From positions 186,025,269-186,089,268 of the forward strand of contig CM023450.1 of NCBI GenBank assembly GCA_013339765.2: 64,000 nt of DNA, in the 5' to 3' direction. Every line of letters begins with the position of its first letter. Position 1 is the first letter of the stretch. Below are positions 43,701-56,041 of this stretch, piece by piece. The translations under genes were made by a program, and so were the position numbers. Below the pieces are notes generated by a model. That model was given only the letters and a program-made list of their open reading frames with translations. It did no database searches and was not told the origin of the DNA. The stretch comes from Haemaphysalis longicornis. Taxonomy: Eukaryota > Arthropoda > Arachnida > Ixodida > Ixodidae.

Positions 43701-44785
43701 CTACTTCTTCTCGCACTAGACTTACAGAAAGCCTTTGACTGCATTAGCCAACAAGGAATCCTTGAAGAACTTGCTCAGGCATTTCCTAGCCAGAAAGCTC
43801 AAACCGGGATCCGAAACTTCCTTGCAGTTCGCCCCATTCAATTACACAAAACCTACCCCGGCTGGACTCCCCGAGTCTTTTACCTTGACAGGAGTGTACC
43901 ACAAAGCTCGATACTTGGCCCAACTCTTTTTAACTTAGCCATGACCAGAATAGCAAGACGGATCACCAGTGAGTCCACAGCCCGATCTACCATCTAAGCT
44001 GACGATATTACTATATGGAACAAATTAGCCCAATACCCAAATCAAGACGCCATGATTACCGACCTCCAGTGCGCAGTGACGGGACTCGAGAAGGTCCTCC
44101 TAGACCTTTGCCCTTGTTTCTTGCAACCTTACAAAACAGGATTCTTCGCCATCTTCGGCCATCTCACAATAGCATGCGATGGACCACCGGCGCCGCCCTT
44201 CTCGTAACCACACCCCTGCCCCAACTGCCCGTTGACTGTGCCCCCATGCTCCTCTCTTCGGCCGTTAATCAGGCTCCCTTAAATTCATCACAACTGAACC
44301 ACCCCCGCTCAATGCCACTCACCACAGCGGGGCCCCCCCCTTTCTCCACCTCACCTTCTTCCCCACCCCGACCCGAGCACAAGAAATCTTATTGAAGAAG
44401 CTCCTGACCAGCACCTGTAATGCACCAGAGACCATTCGACAATGGTATTATCCACAGCACGCCCCCTGATGTCTCTACTGACACCACTCCATCGAAGCCA
44501 GTCTCCACCACCTCATCTGGCACTGCCCCAAGTTGTCTCGCTTTCGTACATTCACTCCCCCTCACCATGACACCTCAACTTACATCGACCCAACATCCCT
44601 CTCACACGACACACTCTTCGAAATCCTCATTTATGCCACAAAAAGCGGCCTAGTACTGGCACTTTCGCAGTGTTCTGCACGACTTCTGAAGAGATCCCTT
44701 GAAGACGACGTCATAAGTACTGTTCTCCACCCTGCCCATTCCCTTTCTCTCCCCTCCTGGCGTTAGGCCTTTCTTTCTAATAAAG
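43701..44785 (+). mobile_element. I-like LINE with reverse transcriptase, stop in the YADD box
   Basis: One frame runs from 43701 to 44207 with a single stop. It has motif A ALDLQKAFDCISQQG, motif B VPQSSILGPTLFNLAM, and motif C where TAA (43995) replaces the tyrosine codon: stop-A-D-D-I-T-I-W. After 44210 the frame is lost; part of the element appears deleted. A C-terminal remnant LHHLIWHCPKLSRFRTFTPP is readable near 44500, and SLSLPSWR ends at 44766, followed by AATAAA. No RNase H is readable. Confidence 0.8.
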
Positions 44786-47700
44786 TTAACAACATGAGTC
44801 ATGCACACACGAGCGCTCGGCATTTTCTTGGTTTTGTTAACGGCCGGCGTGAGGCCGCGAGGCCCGAGCTCACGAGCAGGTGATCGGCAATCTGTTGGTA
44901 CCTTTATCTGCGGACACGAAAAATTACGATTTGTTGAACAGCTTCGCTGTTAAAAGTTATAGAATCACGCGTGCCGCCTGACACCCCAAGGTGATGACAC
45001 GTAGTGGACCAGATGCACAGCAGCCGAGCACAGCTTTGATCCTCGGGAAGCTGTGGTGGGTGACACTCGGATTGATGGAGAAATTTGCGCCGTAAGGCGG
45101 AGAAACCAAAGCGAAGAAAGCGACGCAAACGCGATTTTTGCAGTAAGGAATCCTGTTGGAGCGATTCGCTCGATGAGACGACGAACGGAAAGCGAAGAAA
45201 GAGACGCAAATACGATGTAGTCGTGGAGAAGCCGTTGATAAGTGTTACCATGCTTTTCAAAGTACGTAAGCAGACATAGGTGTCCAGATAATTTTTTTTA
45301 CTCAGAACAGCTGGTGCGACTAAGCCTGCAACTTGTTTGGTTCCCTTCGGCCGAAACTCTTTTGGACGGTGTGACTGTGCGTGTGTGACAGTTGCCATTG
45401 TCCCATTGCGAAAACCGGTGTGATGGGTTTTACAGCTCACAACGCGAAGACAGCTGAGTCACCGACCTTAGTAAAACCACCCTATTCATGAATGTCGCTA
45501 GCAAAGAAGCGACAGAACAACCAAGCAATGAAGAAGGCATTCCTGACATGGCTGGTCGCCGAGCCTGTAGTCATAACTGCCAAACTCCAACGGCAGTATT
45601 CTTGATGTGAGGCTACGGGCCGATTATATTTTACCGTGGTACATTTTACGGTACTCGCTAAGCATTACGAGATGGTGAAGTTCACAACTGCGTATTCCTC
45701 GTACCAGCAGGTGTTCAATGACGTCAAGCTGAACTACACAGGGAAATGGTTCTGAACATTTTGGAACGTTTGGAAGCGTGCTCGATTTTATTGGTTGACA
45801 GTCCATGAAGAGGTGAAGGGAAAGCGACGAGGAGGCAGGATTGTGGAGGTGACCATAATTTGCGTCGGCTGTATCAATCCCCCGCACGCCGACGCCCTTA
45901 ATAACATAAAAGTGAGTCATACTTGACTCTAGGCTCAGTCCGCGTGTATACGCAGAACAACGCAGGCGGAGGTGATACTACACCCAATGCTCCTGGCGCG
46001 ACCGAGGGACCATATAATTACTAAATAAATACTACTAACGCGGACTAAGAAGCTTCGCATCTGCGACAGCGAACTAGCAGCGAAATAGTGTTCCCGCGCT
46101 TAGCTCCTCTACGGAATTTCTAAGGCGAGCGAGATGATAGCGACCCCCGGTGGAGTGCGCTGAAAGCGGTTCTGTTGTTTGCATCAGACGACACGAGGCG
46201 TCAGTTGCTAGGCGCTCGATTCGCGCGCCGCGGCCACGGGTCAAGTAGCCTTCAGAGCAGGCAAAACAAGCCCGAATTTCCGCGCTCAAAATTGAATACA
46301 CCGTTGTTATTGGACTCTGTCTCCGCGCTCCCGAAATCCTGTTGACCTGCGGCAAACACTATGGCAGTATCCAGCGCCAGCTAGAAAAATGGCATACCGC
46401 AGGTGTTTCGTAAATAACTGCGCGCGTGGGCGCAAGCGGCGCAAGGAAACAGTACGCACCTTGAAGGCACCCGATTATTCGCAATCATTGTAAGCATGGT
46501 GCTGCCATCGCACCCCAACGCTCAAATCCCAACGCTCCATCCGAGAGAAGCACTACGGAGGCGACATGATAAAGCGGGAGAAGTGCAGTGGTGAGCTTCG
46601 AGGCGAAGTACTAGTAGAAAACCACCCGAAAAGACCGAAAATTCTTCTTGACACTCTGTTGTGCTAGGTTCTTTCGTGTCCGGCATCTCTGGAAAAGTGA
46701 CAGACTTGTCGGGAAGTGTCAGTAAATTACTTTCAACGCTACGACAGGAGAACGAACGTAAGCGTGTACGTCCGGCTGGTAACATCTTCTGCAGGAAACA
46801 CCAGTGCTACGGATGGAGGCAAGCAAGAAGCAGTGGATCACCAGTCGAGCTTCAACCGGGCTTAGACCTCGGTAAACATTCCGCAATAGTCGCAAACTAA
46901 CTTTAAGTTTCATTTAAGCCGTCATTCTTCCGCGAATTCTAGCAATTGCAGCCCTCAAGGGCGACTCTGCACAGACGAGTGCAGCGCTCTTTTTCTTCCC
47001 GGATAGACGTATGTCTCCTGAGCAATGCTCACTTGTTCGTGAATTGATGAAGAGGGCTGCCATTTTGGCCAGATTGGCGCAGCAACGACGTCAGCTCTGT
47101 ATGAAAGTGTTCACGTTTCCTGCTTTGGAGAACTGCGGAACCAGTTCCCAGCTTCACAAGCGTTTATGTCTGTGGGCTTATAGGGAACAAACAGCATGTG
47201 TAGGAGGTACAGCAAGATTTACCCGGTGCACTCAGGAGTGTAAGTAAATCTTGTATACTCACACGATAAATCACTTACACCGCGGTCAACCTATAGCTGA
47301 CCGACGCTCCCAGACGTACTGCATCGGCGTGGTTCACTGCGGCGCAAATGATTTGCCGTATGTATATCATATTTACGGACTGTATTGATAATGTATTGTA
47401 TTAAAAAATTATGAAACCATTAAAACGCGCCTTCTTGAGTTATTTGCGAAAGTTGAAAATATTTTGTACCAGCAGGCTTGGCCCATCAACATCTCAGAAG
47501 ACCGCAGACGATAATGTTCACCTAAACGTCCAGCTACGAAAACAAACAAAAAATGGAAGAAATGCGCCTTATTTTACAGCTAGAGCACGTTTTTATCCTC
47601 CATCTGTACATAAACAATTTTATCGTCGATTTTCTCGCCCTTTAAGTATTTTTGAAACGTTACAAGCCATGGCAGTTGCCATCAAAGCCGAAAGCTATAC

Positions 47701-47859
47701 TGTTGCCACAATTCTCGTGACAACATGTACGGTCTCCAGCGATTTGCATTGACGCCAGCGCCAGTTTCTCCTCTAGTACATGTAAGAAACTATATGGTAT
47801 CGGCGGTTGGGGTACGGAGCGGCTTCGGTGTAGAGGGCGTGTGACGCGGGGGGGGTGTA
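44786..47859. other. Long unassigned stretch, scattered repeat fragments
   Basis: Segment 44914-44960 (GCGGACACGAAAAATTACGAT, AACAGCTTCGCTGTTAA) is the inverse of 61152-61198. GCGAAGAAAG-GACGCAAA blocks at 45108 and 45193 form a loose repeat. A 98-codon minus frame (45624-45920) and a short MAYRRCFVNNCARGRKRRK peptide at 46389 look protein-like, but I cannot assign them. Other frames show no domain. Confidence 0.35.
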
Positions 47860-48599
47860 TTTGTGGGAGTGGGCGACTGCTCGGGCATGCTGCCGAGCTG
47901 CATGGTATGTGGGGTGCGTGTGTCTAGGGAGAGGGCGGACTTTAATGTGTGCGCGGATGTGAGCTGGAATGGGGGTGGGAAGGGTAAGGAGTGTGGGGGC
48001 GTGGCGTGGTTAATAGCTTGTAGGATAGTCGGAGCGCGCGAAGAGCTTTACCCGCTTAGATCGAAGTGGCGAGCGGAGGCGTCGCCGAGCGGCGGCGACC
48101 CAGCGGTGAGTCAGGCTGTCAACATGGCGGGTAAACGCAAGTTGGCGTTTCCCTGGCGATTTTCTCGAGCCGGTCATGCTCGATTCCCGCAATCCAACTT
48201 TTAAAAAACGGTCCAATGCGTGGGAGGGTCATTGAATTTTGTTCCTAGGCATTGGACAATGGCGTGGTCGCGATGGTGCACAAACACGGACACTCGAGCC
48301 ATAGACTTAGCAGTGTCGTTAACAACAGGGAACCTAAAAACTCGTGTTTTGCAATCTTCAAGGCTGCACACCTCGAGAACTAATTGCCCAGTAATCATGC
48401 AAAGACTCTAGGGCAAAACCGGTCAGTTTTCATGATTGCGCTCTGCACTACAATGAGCGGTTAATCGTTTTTCGACATCGACAAAAGCAACCTCAGACTC
48501 GAGCCACGGCACTTGCGGCTCTTTCCAGCGCGAAACTCTCGTAGCGTTCCGTGACTGGCAAAGAGGTGGAATTTCTGTGAAATCGGCAGAAGGTGACTT
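47860..48599. other. Unassigned stretch before the pogo end
   Basis: Plus strand is very G-rich at 47840-48010 (GTGGGGGCGTGGCG). ATGGCGGGTAAACGCAAG at 48125 opens a 26-codon frame. I considered it the start of the pogo-type gene that ends downstream, but could not confirm. Otherwise nothing is recognisable. Confidence 0.3.
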
Positions 48600-49040
48600 C
48601 GACACGTTTTCGCTGGCGACCCAGCGTCGGATGCGGAGATGATTGACGCTCTTAATGTCACCGACGAGGACGAAGAGCTAGCGGACGAAGATCCAGGTGA
48701 AGTGCCAACTATAGCACAGATGCGGGAATATCTACGCCTGCTGCGAAATAAAGTTTAATGCATGTGCGGCGACCACAGCTTCATGCAATGCTCGGTCAAA
48801 TTGGTGCAGGCAGGGGTTGCTCACACCCGTCAAGAACTTGGAACAGCCAAAGATCACTGCCTTTTTTCCACCTGAATAAAGATTTGTTTCACTGAACACA
48901 TTGTGTTTGATTTGTCGCAGTTGTGGCGTAATTAAAGGGCAAATTGTTCAGCTTTTCTCGAGTGCCGGCTTATGTCGAAATAACGCTTATAACGAAATTT
49001 TTCGCCGTCCTGCTGACTTCGTTATAACGAGGGATTACTG
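48600..49040 (+). mobile_element. 3' end of a pogo/Tigger-type transposon
   Basis: A frame near 48612-48760 reads FAGDPASDAEMIDALN, an acidic stretch TDEDEELADEDPGE, and VPTIAQMREYLRLLRNKV before a stop. This acidic, D-x-E-rich tail with a terminal L-R-x-L motif is how pogo/Tigger (JRK-like) transposases end. About 280 bp further the element closes with CGTTATAACGAGGGATTACTG (49020-49040) and a TA. The subterminal CGAAATAACGCTTATAACG is typical of this group. The left terminus and the DDE core are missing or unreadable. Confidence 0.7.
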
Positions 49041-49545
49041 TACGTAGCGTGAGTTAAGGTTCAGCTGGTTATTCTTAGTTTTCCTGGTTGTCTAAGATTA
49101 GCTTGATTATCATGCTTACTGCTGTTTCAATGACACACACACGGTATACGCATTATATGACACAGTATATTTATTAAGCGGCTCCGGCGCAGCGTCACCA
49201 ATTGTCTCAGAGCTAAGCTGGTTCCGCAGGCGCATGCCGGTGCTGCAGCGACGCACGAGCCATCGGTTCCACACCCGGCCACCCCTCGCATGATCATGAA
49301 GTGGACCGGGCCGCCACGTGCGGAACGGAGGTCGGCGAAGACGCTCGACGCCTGGGGTGTGGTTCTACAGGCGCACGCCTGTGTTGCTGCGACGCAGGAA
49401 CCATCGATTCCACACCAGGCCTCCCCTTACATGATCATCAAGTGGTCCCGGCTGCCACCTGCCGCGCTTGCGCAGGACCGCTCTCCTGGAGCCACGCGAA
49501 ACTGCTCAACTTCGGCCAGTGTAGCTCCCTCTACAAAAACTTACT
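49041..49545. repeat. Dispersed repeat, copy 2, without pentamer satellites
   Basis: Starting right after the pogo end, it shares the left border (TACGTAGCGTGAGTTAAGG) and right border (CGCGAAACTGCTCAACTTCGGCCAGTGTAGCT) with 38450-39055. It also shares AGCGGCTCC.GCGCAGCGTCA. In place of the AATCC arrays it has a duplicated TTCCACACC segment (about 49268 and 49408). Confidence 0.75.
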
Positions 49546-50361
49546 GCGATAAAATAGTCCTTTATTTCCTAAATTTTGTTTTCTAAACGAATAAAACAAT
49601 TTAGAGCAATTACTCACGTGTGTTAAGATTTCAACGCGCGTTACACATCCCCAAATGTTAAAAATTAATACGGTGCCCTCGATTACGGCGCGCCATAACA
49701 TATAGTGATTAATTTAGTTGCTTCATTCATAATAACTTCGACATTACTTATTTAAGGCAATTTGTGATTTTAAGGGGGAAGAGGGTGGCAGCAATCTTAT
49801 AATGCTCCCAAGAGGCATTGTTGCGCAGGTCACCGAGATAATGTTGCAACATATACAGTAATCAAAACTTCTTTAAAAACAATAAATTTTGTTGTAACCG
49901 ATCATGGGGTTTTTAATTATTCCACTGTTTGTGAATTTATGGTTTTTTAGGTTCTCATCTTGTTTTTCTCTTGTTAATGGGCTGCTACGAGTGGAGAGTT
50001 GCGCCCGCTCGAACCATTGATAACTCATTTGTAGGTTCGCGCCACCCAAAAATCATTATGGCAATCGCCAAGTGGAAGCTTCCCATCGTCTTTAAGTGGG
50101 TTCGTGGCGCAACACACTCCGATATTGTGATTAGGTTCTCAGGGCGTCATTATATTACGTCACAGCTGATATCACTCCGTTTTGTCTAGTTCCGTTTCTG
50201 CTATTGAAGAGATTTTAGTTATAAGCTCCAACCGTACTGCAGTAAATGTTCGCGCTTTTTTCTGTCACCACTCTAGGACCTAACAGAATTCATCAAGGTC
50301 ATCATCATTACCACTTAGATCCCCCTCCCTATCATCACCGTCAATATCAGTCTGTCTCCCC
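49546..50361. other. Unassigned stretch upstream of a MARCH-like copy
   Basis: AT-rich, without a gene. A CATCATCAT-rich patch at 50298-50340 directly precedes the MARCH-like start, as it does before the second copy. Confidence 0.4.
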
Positions 50362-51167
50362 ATGGCGCAGCCATCTTGCGTGTCCAATGCAACTTTCATA
50401 AACCCTACATGGAGTGGCGGCAGGGACGGCCAGCTAGAGAAGTGTGCCGACAGTCGTCGAGACAGGCTGTCCGAAAACGGAGATGTGACCGCCGCGCCAG
50501 ACGACCGGGATAGCAGCCCTACCAACTCCACCACCGGCAGTTGCGATGGATATGGAACCCCTTGTCCCAGTCTTCTGCGGCGGAGGCGTGCTCCGTGAAA
50601 CCATCGTGCCGGTTCTGCGTTGAGAAAGGCCGTGGGGACTTCGAAGCTCTGTTCCCATCTCCGTGCCGATGTGTTCGCGCATTCCTGCATCGCAGCTGCC
50701 TCGAACATCGGATACACCGGGGATCCAACGGGACCTCGCGCCGCACGTGCCGAATGACGTGCCCCGTGAACTCCCGCGGCAACTCGATTCGGCAATGCAC
50801 GTTACAAACCGGCACCCTACAGAAAGCCATGGTGTTCAGTTGAAATATTCTGTTCAGCGCCGTTAACGAGTACGTGTTCTTCTTGGCCTGGATGTACCCG
50901 TTGTTCGCAGGACCCCTTAACACGTGGTTTTCCACACCGTCCCCGGCATCCGTGGCGTGTGTTGCAACCATCTTTGTGGCAGAATTCAGTTGCTTTTGCG
51001 TTCGTGTTCTGTACCAGCCGCTGATCCATTTGAAGTGTGCGTACACACAGCTCATGGAGTTGCTCAATGGAAGCTGCGTGGAGCAAGCGTGGCGTTCCTT
51101 TAAACAACGAACTCTGCTCCACCAAAAAATGGTGGTCCAGTGCTTCGTTCCCCCTCGTTTCTTTTGA
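50362..51167 (+). pseudogene. MARCH-type (RING-CH) membrane ubiquitin-ligase copy 1, decayed
   Basis: ATG at 50362 opens MAQPSCVSNATFINPTWSGG. A frameshift before about 50570 moves to the frame with CRFCVEKGRGDFEALFPSPC, RCVRAFLHRSCLEH and RTCRMTC, a recognisable RING-CH domain as in MARCH ligases. One in-frame TGA (50839) interrupts just before two hydrophobic helices: ILFSAVNEYVFFLAWMY and ASVACVATIFVAEFSCF. The order RING-CH then two helices fits the MARCH2/3 type, which ubiquitinates membrane proteins. The domain is irregular: five instead of seven residues separate C-x-C from H, and arginine seems to stand where the seventh cysteine belongs. It is intronless over the core, so a retrocopy is possible. 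It pairs with the copy at 59781. Confidence 0.7.
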
Positions 51168-51543
51168 CGCTGTTTTGCACGGGCTCTTTGCTAGTTCTTC
51201 AAGTCTCGCACTCGGTGCCATTGGTCATGAACTAAACCCACGACAGCTGATTACCACACGTGCACTTTTTGCGCCCATAAAAATTTATTAATAGCACTTC
51301 TGTTATAGTCCTTCTGTGTTCCTATTTTTTTACACGTAGAGCGTGCTTCTTGATGATGGCGTTAGCTTTGATTGGCACACTCCTTTGCCGATATTATTGC
51401 ACTCTGTATATGGTCGCCCTTTGCCCACAACATACAAAAATCCCAGTTTAGTTACTCTATCCCCATTTTGTGCCCTTCGCGGTGTATCAGCCCGTTTCAT
51501 GAAGAAGTACAGTTATTGATAGAAAACCATTTTACAAGAGAAA
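51168..51543. other. Unassigned stretch
   Basis: Presumed 3' flank of the MARCH-like copy. No polyadenylation tail or target duplication is obvious. Nothing else is visible. Confidence 0.4.
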
Positions 51544-51621
51544 AAAGACAGGGACACAAAGAAGCAGACCGGATAATCGCTAGCGATTGTCCGTTCTGCT
51601 TCTTTCTAGATTCCTGTCTTT
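51544..51621. repeat. Foldback hairpin, arms about 38 bp
   Basis: AAAGACAGG, AAAGAAGCAGA and the perfect palindrome AATCGCTAGCGATT at the centre are mirrored by TCTGCTTCTTTC and CCTGTCTTTC. The GACAGG core relates it to the foldback family at 22846. Confidence 0.8.
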
Positions 51622-51707
51622 CTTCGCTGGTTAAACGGTTATAAGTTATTCATATATTTTCTTTGTGATACCCTGTTTCTTCGCGTGGGTGGTGTGTACG
51701 TGTATTT

Positions 51708-51729
51708 TTTATTTATTTATTTATTTGCT

Positions 51730-51784
<55 letters not shown>

Positions 51785-52520
51785 TTTCAATACCTTCAGG
51801 GCCTTTATGCCGTTACAGAAGGGAATGGTTGTTTGCTTAATAATCACAAAAAAGCTATAAAATACATGGAAAATTGAACATACATTGGCAGCAATACATA
51901 CAAAAATCAAAGGAAAAAAATAAAACACGTTAGACAAAGCACCACAATAATATAAAATATTATACAGTATTCCGAAATACAATCAATGAGGTTTATATAA
52001 ATTCACGACAGCGGTTTTAAAAGCGAGGGTATTAGCAAGGGGTGCAGTTGAAGATTGCGGGTCATTCAATTTTTTAGACGTTTCTACAAGACAAGAGTGA
52101 TAGAATGACTTCGTGCGCGCAAAAGGAATGTTAACTTTGTTTGCGTAACAGTACGCGCACATAAGTGTGCGGGTGAGGAAAAGAGTTCCTGTTAAATACT
52201 CGGGTTGTGATACTAAATTTTGTGAAATAAACTGAGGCGAGAGAATTTTCTACGTAACGAAAGAAGAGGCAAGTTTAGAGAAAGCTTCATGGAGGATATG
52301 CTGGCAGTGCGATGATAGTCGGACAGTATGAAGCGTGCGCTGCGATTCTGTACTGATTCTAAGGTGTTTGAAAGATGATCGAGGCCGGGATCACAAACCG
52401 AGGAGGCGTGCTCGAGTTTTGAACGCACAATGGTCTTATATAGCAGAAGCTTTAGCGATGAAGGTGTCATGCAAAAATTCCTGCGTAAATAGCCGAGCAT
52501 GCGGTTTGAACAGTTCGGCG
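51708..52520 (-). mobile_element. CR1/Jockey-like LINE 3' end with (TAAA)n tail
   Basis: On the minus strand the frame 52500-52213 is intact and reads LGYLRRNF, SLKLLLYKTIVRSKLEHASS, SVQNRSARFILSDYHRTASI and LPLLSLRRKFSRLSLFHKI: the thumb and C-terminus of a CR1/Jockey-type reverse transcriptase. Downstream sequence carries 3' UTR wording (AAGGCCCTGAAGGTATTG) and an AAATAAAT tail of about 20 units (51708-51787). Upstream of 52520 the homology ends, so the copy is 5' truncated. The frame is well kept, suggesting a young insertion. Confidence 0.8.
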
Positions 52521-53239
52521 ATGAACTTGTTCATTTTTGGACACTTTTGGGAATCCTTGAATTATTGAGAACGTTGGCGAACGTTGTTGAAGCAATGTGC
52601 ACAATTTGCCATTTGCAGATAAATGAAATTTCAAGCAAAACTTTATACTGCTCTCCTCCTTATTTTCCGGTTTTCTATGAAAAGTAATTTTCGGGTAATG
52701 TCTGTTACAAACCGCCTACAAATGATTAAAGGTGTCGTGACACTCGAATAGAGACGAGGCGGGAACACGTCCGAACGCTACCGCCCCGTGAGCCCAAACT
52801 GGGGTCCTTGTTTATTCTCCGCGCGTGGTTGGCTCAGCACTAGCGCCGCGGGGCCAGCACCGGACGGTGGTGCCACAGCCCTAGCGCTATCGCCCATGGG
52901 GATTGTTCGTCCGTGGCAGCAGGCGATCGTGCGTGCTGGGACCCCGCGGGGCTACGGGGTGGCGCCCCAGCTGTCCCTGATAATCCCCCTTCGAAAACCA
53001 CAAACTGTTGGCGTATCTTCACCAAGCATGTATCCTTGGTCGCCTCATTCAAACACTTTGCCGTTTAACCCAAACCAACACTCGGCCCTGTCGCGCCACA
53101 CTGCACCTAATTTACCCCACCCTGTATCAGTCCCCCAACTGCCGTGCATGTGGCTTGAAGGACCATACCATGTGGGCATGTAACAAATATTCCTTTTTAG
53201 CAATATTATCATTGCTAAAATAATCCTTGGGCATAAAAA
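52521..53239. other. Unassigned stretch
   Basis: A 131-codon plus frame (52788-53183) shows no domain, and antisense frames overlap it. ATTAAAGGTGTCGTGACAC at 52725 resembles a terminus of the TTAAAGGAG...GACAC family but lacks a partner. Confidence 0.3.
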
Positions 53240-54945
53240 TAACCTTTTTACAGTAACAGACAGACATTTGCCTCTCGGAGGAAGGCAAGAAGGGAGCGGA
53301 GGTGCAGTCCCCAGAGCCAGCGCTGGGGTCTTCCAGGATGGAGGCCTGTGCCTCTGAGGTGTCGAATTCTGGCTGAGCCCACTGAAAGACACTCCCATAA
53401 TAGATGATCCGCTCAGATTGTTCTGCAGGAGCTGTTAAGAAGAGGCAGGTGTCATCCAACGGGGCATGGTAGCGTGGTGGCCATACACAGCAGGTTCACA
53501 GCAAGTGAGAGAGCCACTCGAATGCCAAGTACGCGCAGCGAATCATTTTTCCAGCGAGGACGTCTACTGGGGAGCTCCGTTCCACACGATGGGATGCGGG
53601 CACGTGTGGCGCGACGCAGGTCTTCCTTCCGTTACAGAACGTTTTATGGTGGACCTGTTGTCAGCATTGGCAGCGGGCGAGGAATAGACCTAGGGTGACA
53701 AGTTCTATTTGCTGCAATGAGAGCGCTGAGCTTATTCCGCCGGATCCACAACATCCGCGGAGGGCAGGGGTACGTGTCTAGTAGGGTGTGGATGCCCCTT
53801 GAAATAGTGACATTGTTGACTACTCGGCGCACGTCCCGCATCGCCGCCGTGGAGTCCCGCATAAAGATGCAGAATGGAACCCACTGGACTGCTCTGTAGG
53901 GTCGGCGTGAGTGCCTGTAGGTCATGCCGGATGGCTGTGAGCTTCGCAAGTAGAGATGGCAGGATGCGGATGGTTTGGTAGAGGCAAGTTTGAGAGGCGA
54001 CTGGGTAGAGAGGACACTGCATCACAGTAGATAAAACAGCATCCTGGGCCCAGCGTCCACGAAGGTCTCTACCACCTGGTACTGGGTCTCAGCCGTCAGT
54101 AGTGGTACTCTCGCACCTGCTTATCCGGTCGATCGAGTGTGAAGCCGAGTCAGTGGTCGATTGTCCATAATCTCTTGATACAGCCATGGCGGCCTGGTTC
54201 CAGGCCGATATTATGAAGCGGGTAACATCTCATGTAGCTAGCTGAGGCCGCTGTTGCGAAAGAAGAGGCCGCTTAGGAATGGCTTCCAGTTAGTAGAGAA
54301 TAAAGAGGAAGTAGGTGTGACGATAGCAGAAAACACCCGGCCCTTGTCTCCTTCTCGCGTTATTTCACAGCCACTGCCTCTGTAACAAAATTACGTTTGT
54401 GCATACGGCCTGAGCTACGTAGTTCAACCACTTCGTCAAGCGTGTTCAGCTGAACCTCAGCCTCGAGAGATCGTATCGGGGTCATTCTATAAGGAGGCAG
54501 GTGGTGGTGCACATCGCGGCTCTGTTAATGGCCTCAAGTCGGGCCCAATCCGTCTGTGCCATGTACTGGAACTGCGCCTTATAAACCAGTCGTGGCTGAA
54601 GTACTGGCCTTCCCAAGAGACGGGCCATCTTGGAGCAGGAGCCACGAGACTTCTGCGAGGTGAGTCGGATCCGATGAAGCATCTGGCTCGCTTTTCGTCA
54701 GGCAGATTGAAGCCACATGGCAGCTGACTTAGAGGCCGAAATTTCCAACCCTAGCACGCGAAGAGATGTGGCAGTGTTTACGGGTTGGCTGGAAAGTTAG
54801 AGTTTGATTGGAGGAATACCCAGTGGCGCGACGACCCTGGGAACTAGCCACAGGCAGAACGGCTGTTTTTTTTTCACTGAAAGTGTCCGTGCAGCTAATC
54901 CGTACGACCTAGAAATGGGAGGCGGCGCTGGGTAGCTGCAACCCC
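53240..54945 (-). mobile_element. R1/I-type LINE, minus strand, heavily broken
   Basis: Read on the minus strand: LRVLGLEISASKSAAMWLQS near 54750, then ARLLGRPVLQPRLVYKAQFQ and WARLEAINRAAMCTTTCL (54620-54500), the C-terminal part of a reverse transcriptase. Further on are broken frames with HSRRPYRAVQWVPF (near 53890) that may be an RNase H remnant. The zinc-knuckle end SVGSARIRHLRGTGLHPGRP lies near 53330. It shares this end with the fragment at 16340-16790. Many stops and frame changes mark it as old. The 5' part is missing. Confidence 0.7.
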
Positions 54946-56041
54946 AAGCTGCAACTACCGGGCACCACCCCCTCCTAACTACAATTTGCAATAAAGTTTA
55001 TTTTGTCTATCTCTGCATGGTTCAAGCACGCGCGTTATTAGGTGCACAAAATAGGTAGTCGAGCAGCTCAAGTTGCGCGAGCCGTGGCACCTGTGACAGT
55101 GATCGCGCACCGGGAAAGGGCGCGGGCCGGGATGCGTGGGGCTGGGATCGCGTTTCAGGAAACGGTAACAGCAGTGCGGGAACTGGGTCCGAGGATGGAT
55201 ATGAGAAAGGCGGACGCAGCGCGTGCCGGTAAAGGGAAACAGAAGCTCCAGGGGGAAGGGGAGGTGGGCGGCAGCCGCACATGCAATACGAGCCGTCCTG
55301 AGAGGTGAAGCCACAGACGGAGGCAAACAGGAGGCTCCTGGCGATGGCTAGCAGGAGTATAAAAATTCGGAGGGTGGTGGGTGGCCAATGGGCTGATGAA
55401 GTGGGCAGGGGCGGGACCGCAGAGTTAAATAGAAGGCAACAACAGCAGATCAACACAAAGCTCAGCAGCAGATAAAAAAAAAGGTCCAACTGGGTTCTGG
55501 CCTTCATATTAGGGAAATTTTGAGCATCCCCCTAATTTCTAAGGCTAAAGCCGTAAATGTTTACTAGCAGCAGTACCCGGTAACGCCCCGGTGGGACATT
55601 ATACCAATAGGTATCCGACATAGAGTGATTCGTTTCTTGCCATAATTAGTCTCCAAGGAAGTTTAAACAGTCAGGAATTCCCGCCGGCTGGGAATACAGA
55701 AAACCGCCGGAACTGGTGTGTCATAGGAACTAATCAGGAACCAATCGAGAAACGTCAGTGTGCTCGAATGATTGCGTACGTGTAGCTCAGTAGGCTTCGC
55801 AGATAACTAGCAGTCGCAGTTTTAATAGCCAATAGCGGGAGTAACCAGTGATGCCCGGGATGGCCAACCTACCAACGGGTAAAACAAAAACATCGGGCAG
55901 CCTCGCACTAGTGGCGCGAATATTGGGCAAACGCCGAAACTCGCTTATTTTAAAGCAAAGCTTTATACCTCTACCCCCAAGGGTTCTTTCGCGACCGTTG
56001 GTGTCAACAGAAACTCCCACGAACAAATAAAAGAATTTACT
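54946..56041. other. Unassigned stretch with a GC-rich segment
   Basis: TTGCAATAAAGTTTATTTTG at 54985 looks like a 3' end on the plus strand. Segment 55040-55500 is GC-rich with overlapping open frames on both strands (up to 161 codons on minus) but no domain. 55500-56040 shows nothing recognisable. Confidence 0.3.

Noticed and set aside
46389..46491. Second THAP-type first exon (MAYRRCFVNNCARG)
   Set aside because: Cysteine spacing alone is weak, no matching second exon or W and C-x2-H part is found, and a stop follows soon.
48125..48204. Independent small gene starting MAGKRKLAF
   Set aside because: It is only 26 codons with no splice donor I trust; it may be part of a broken pogo element, which I could not confirm.
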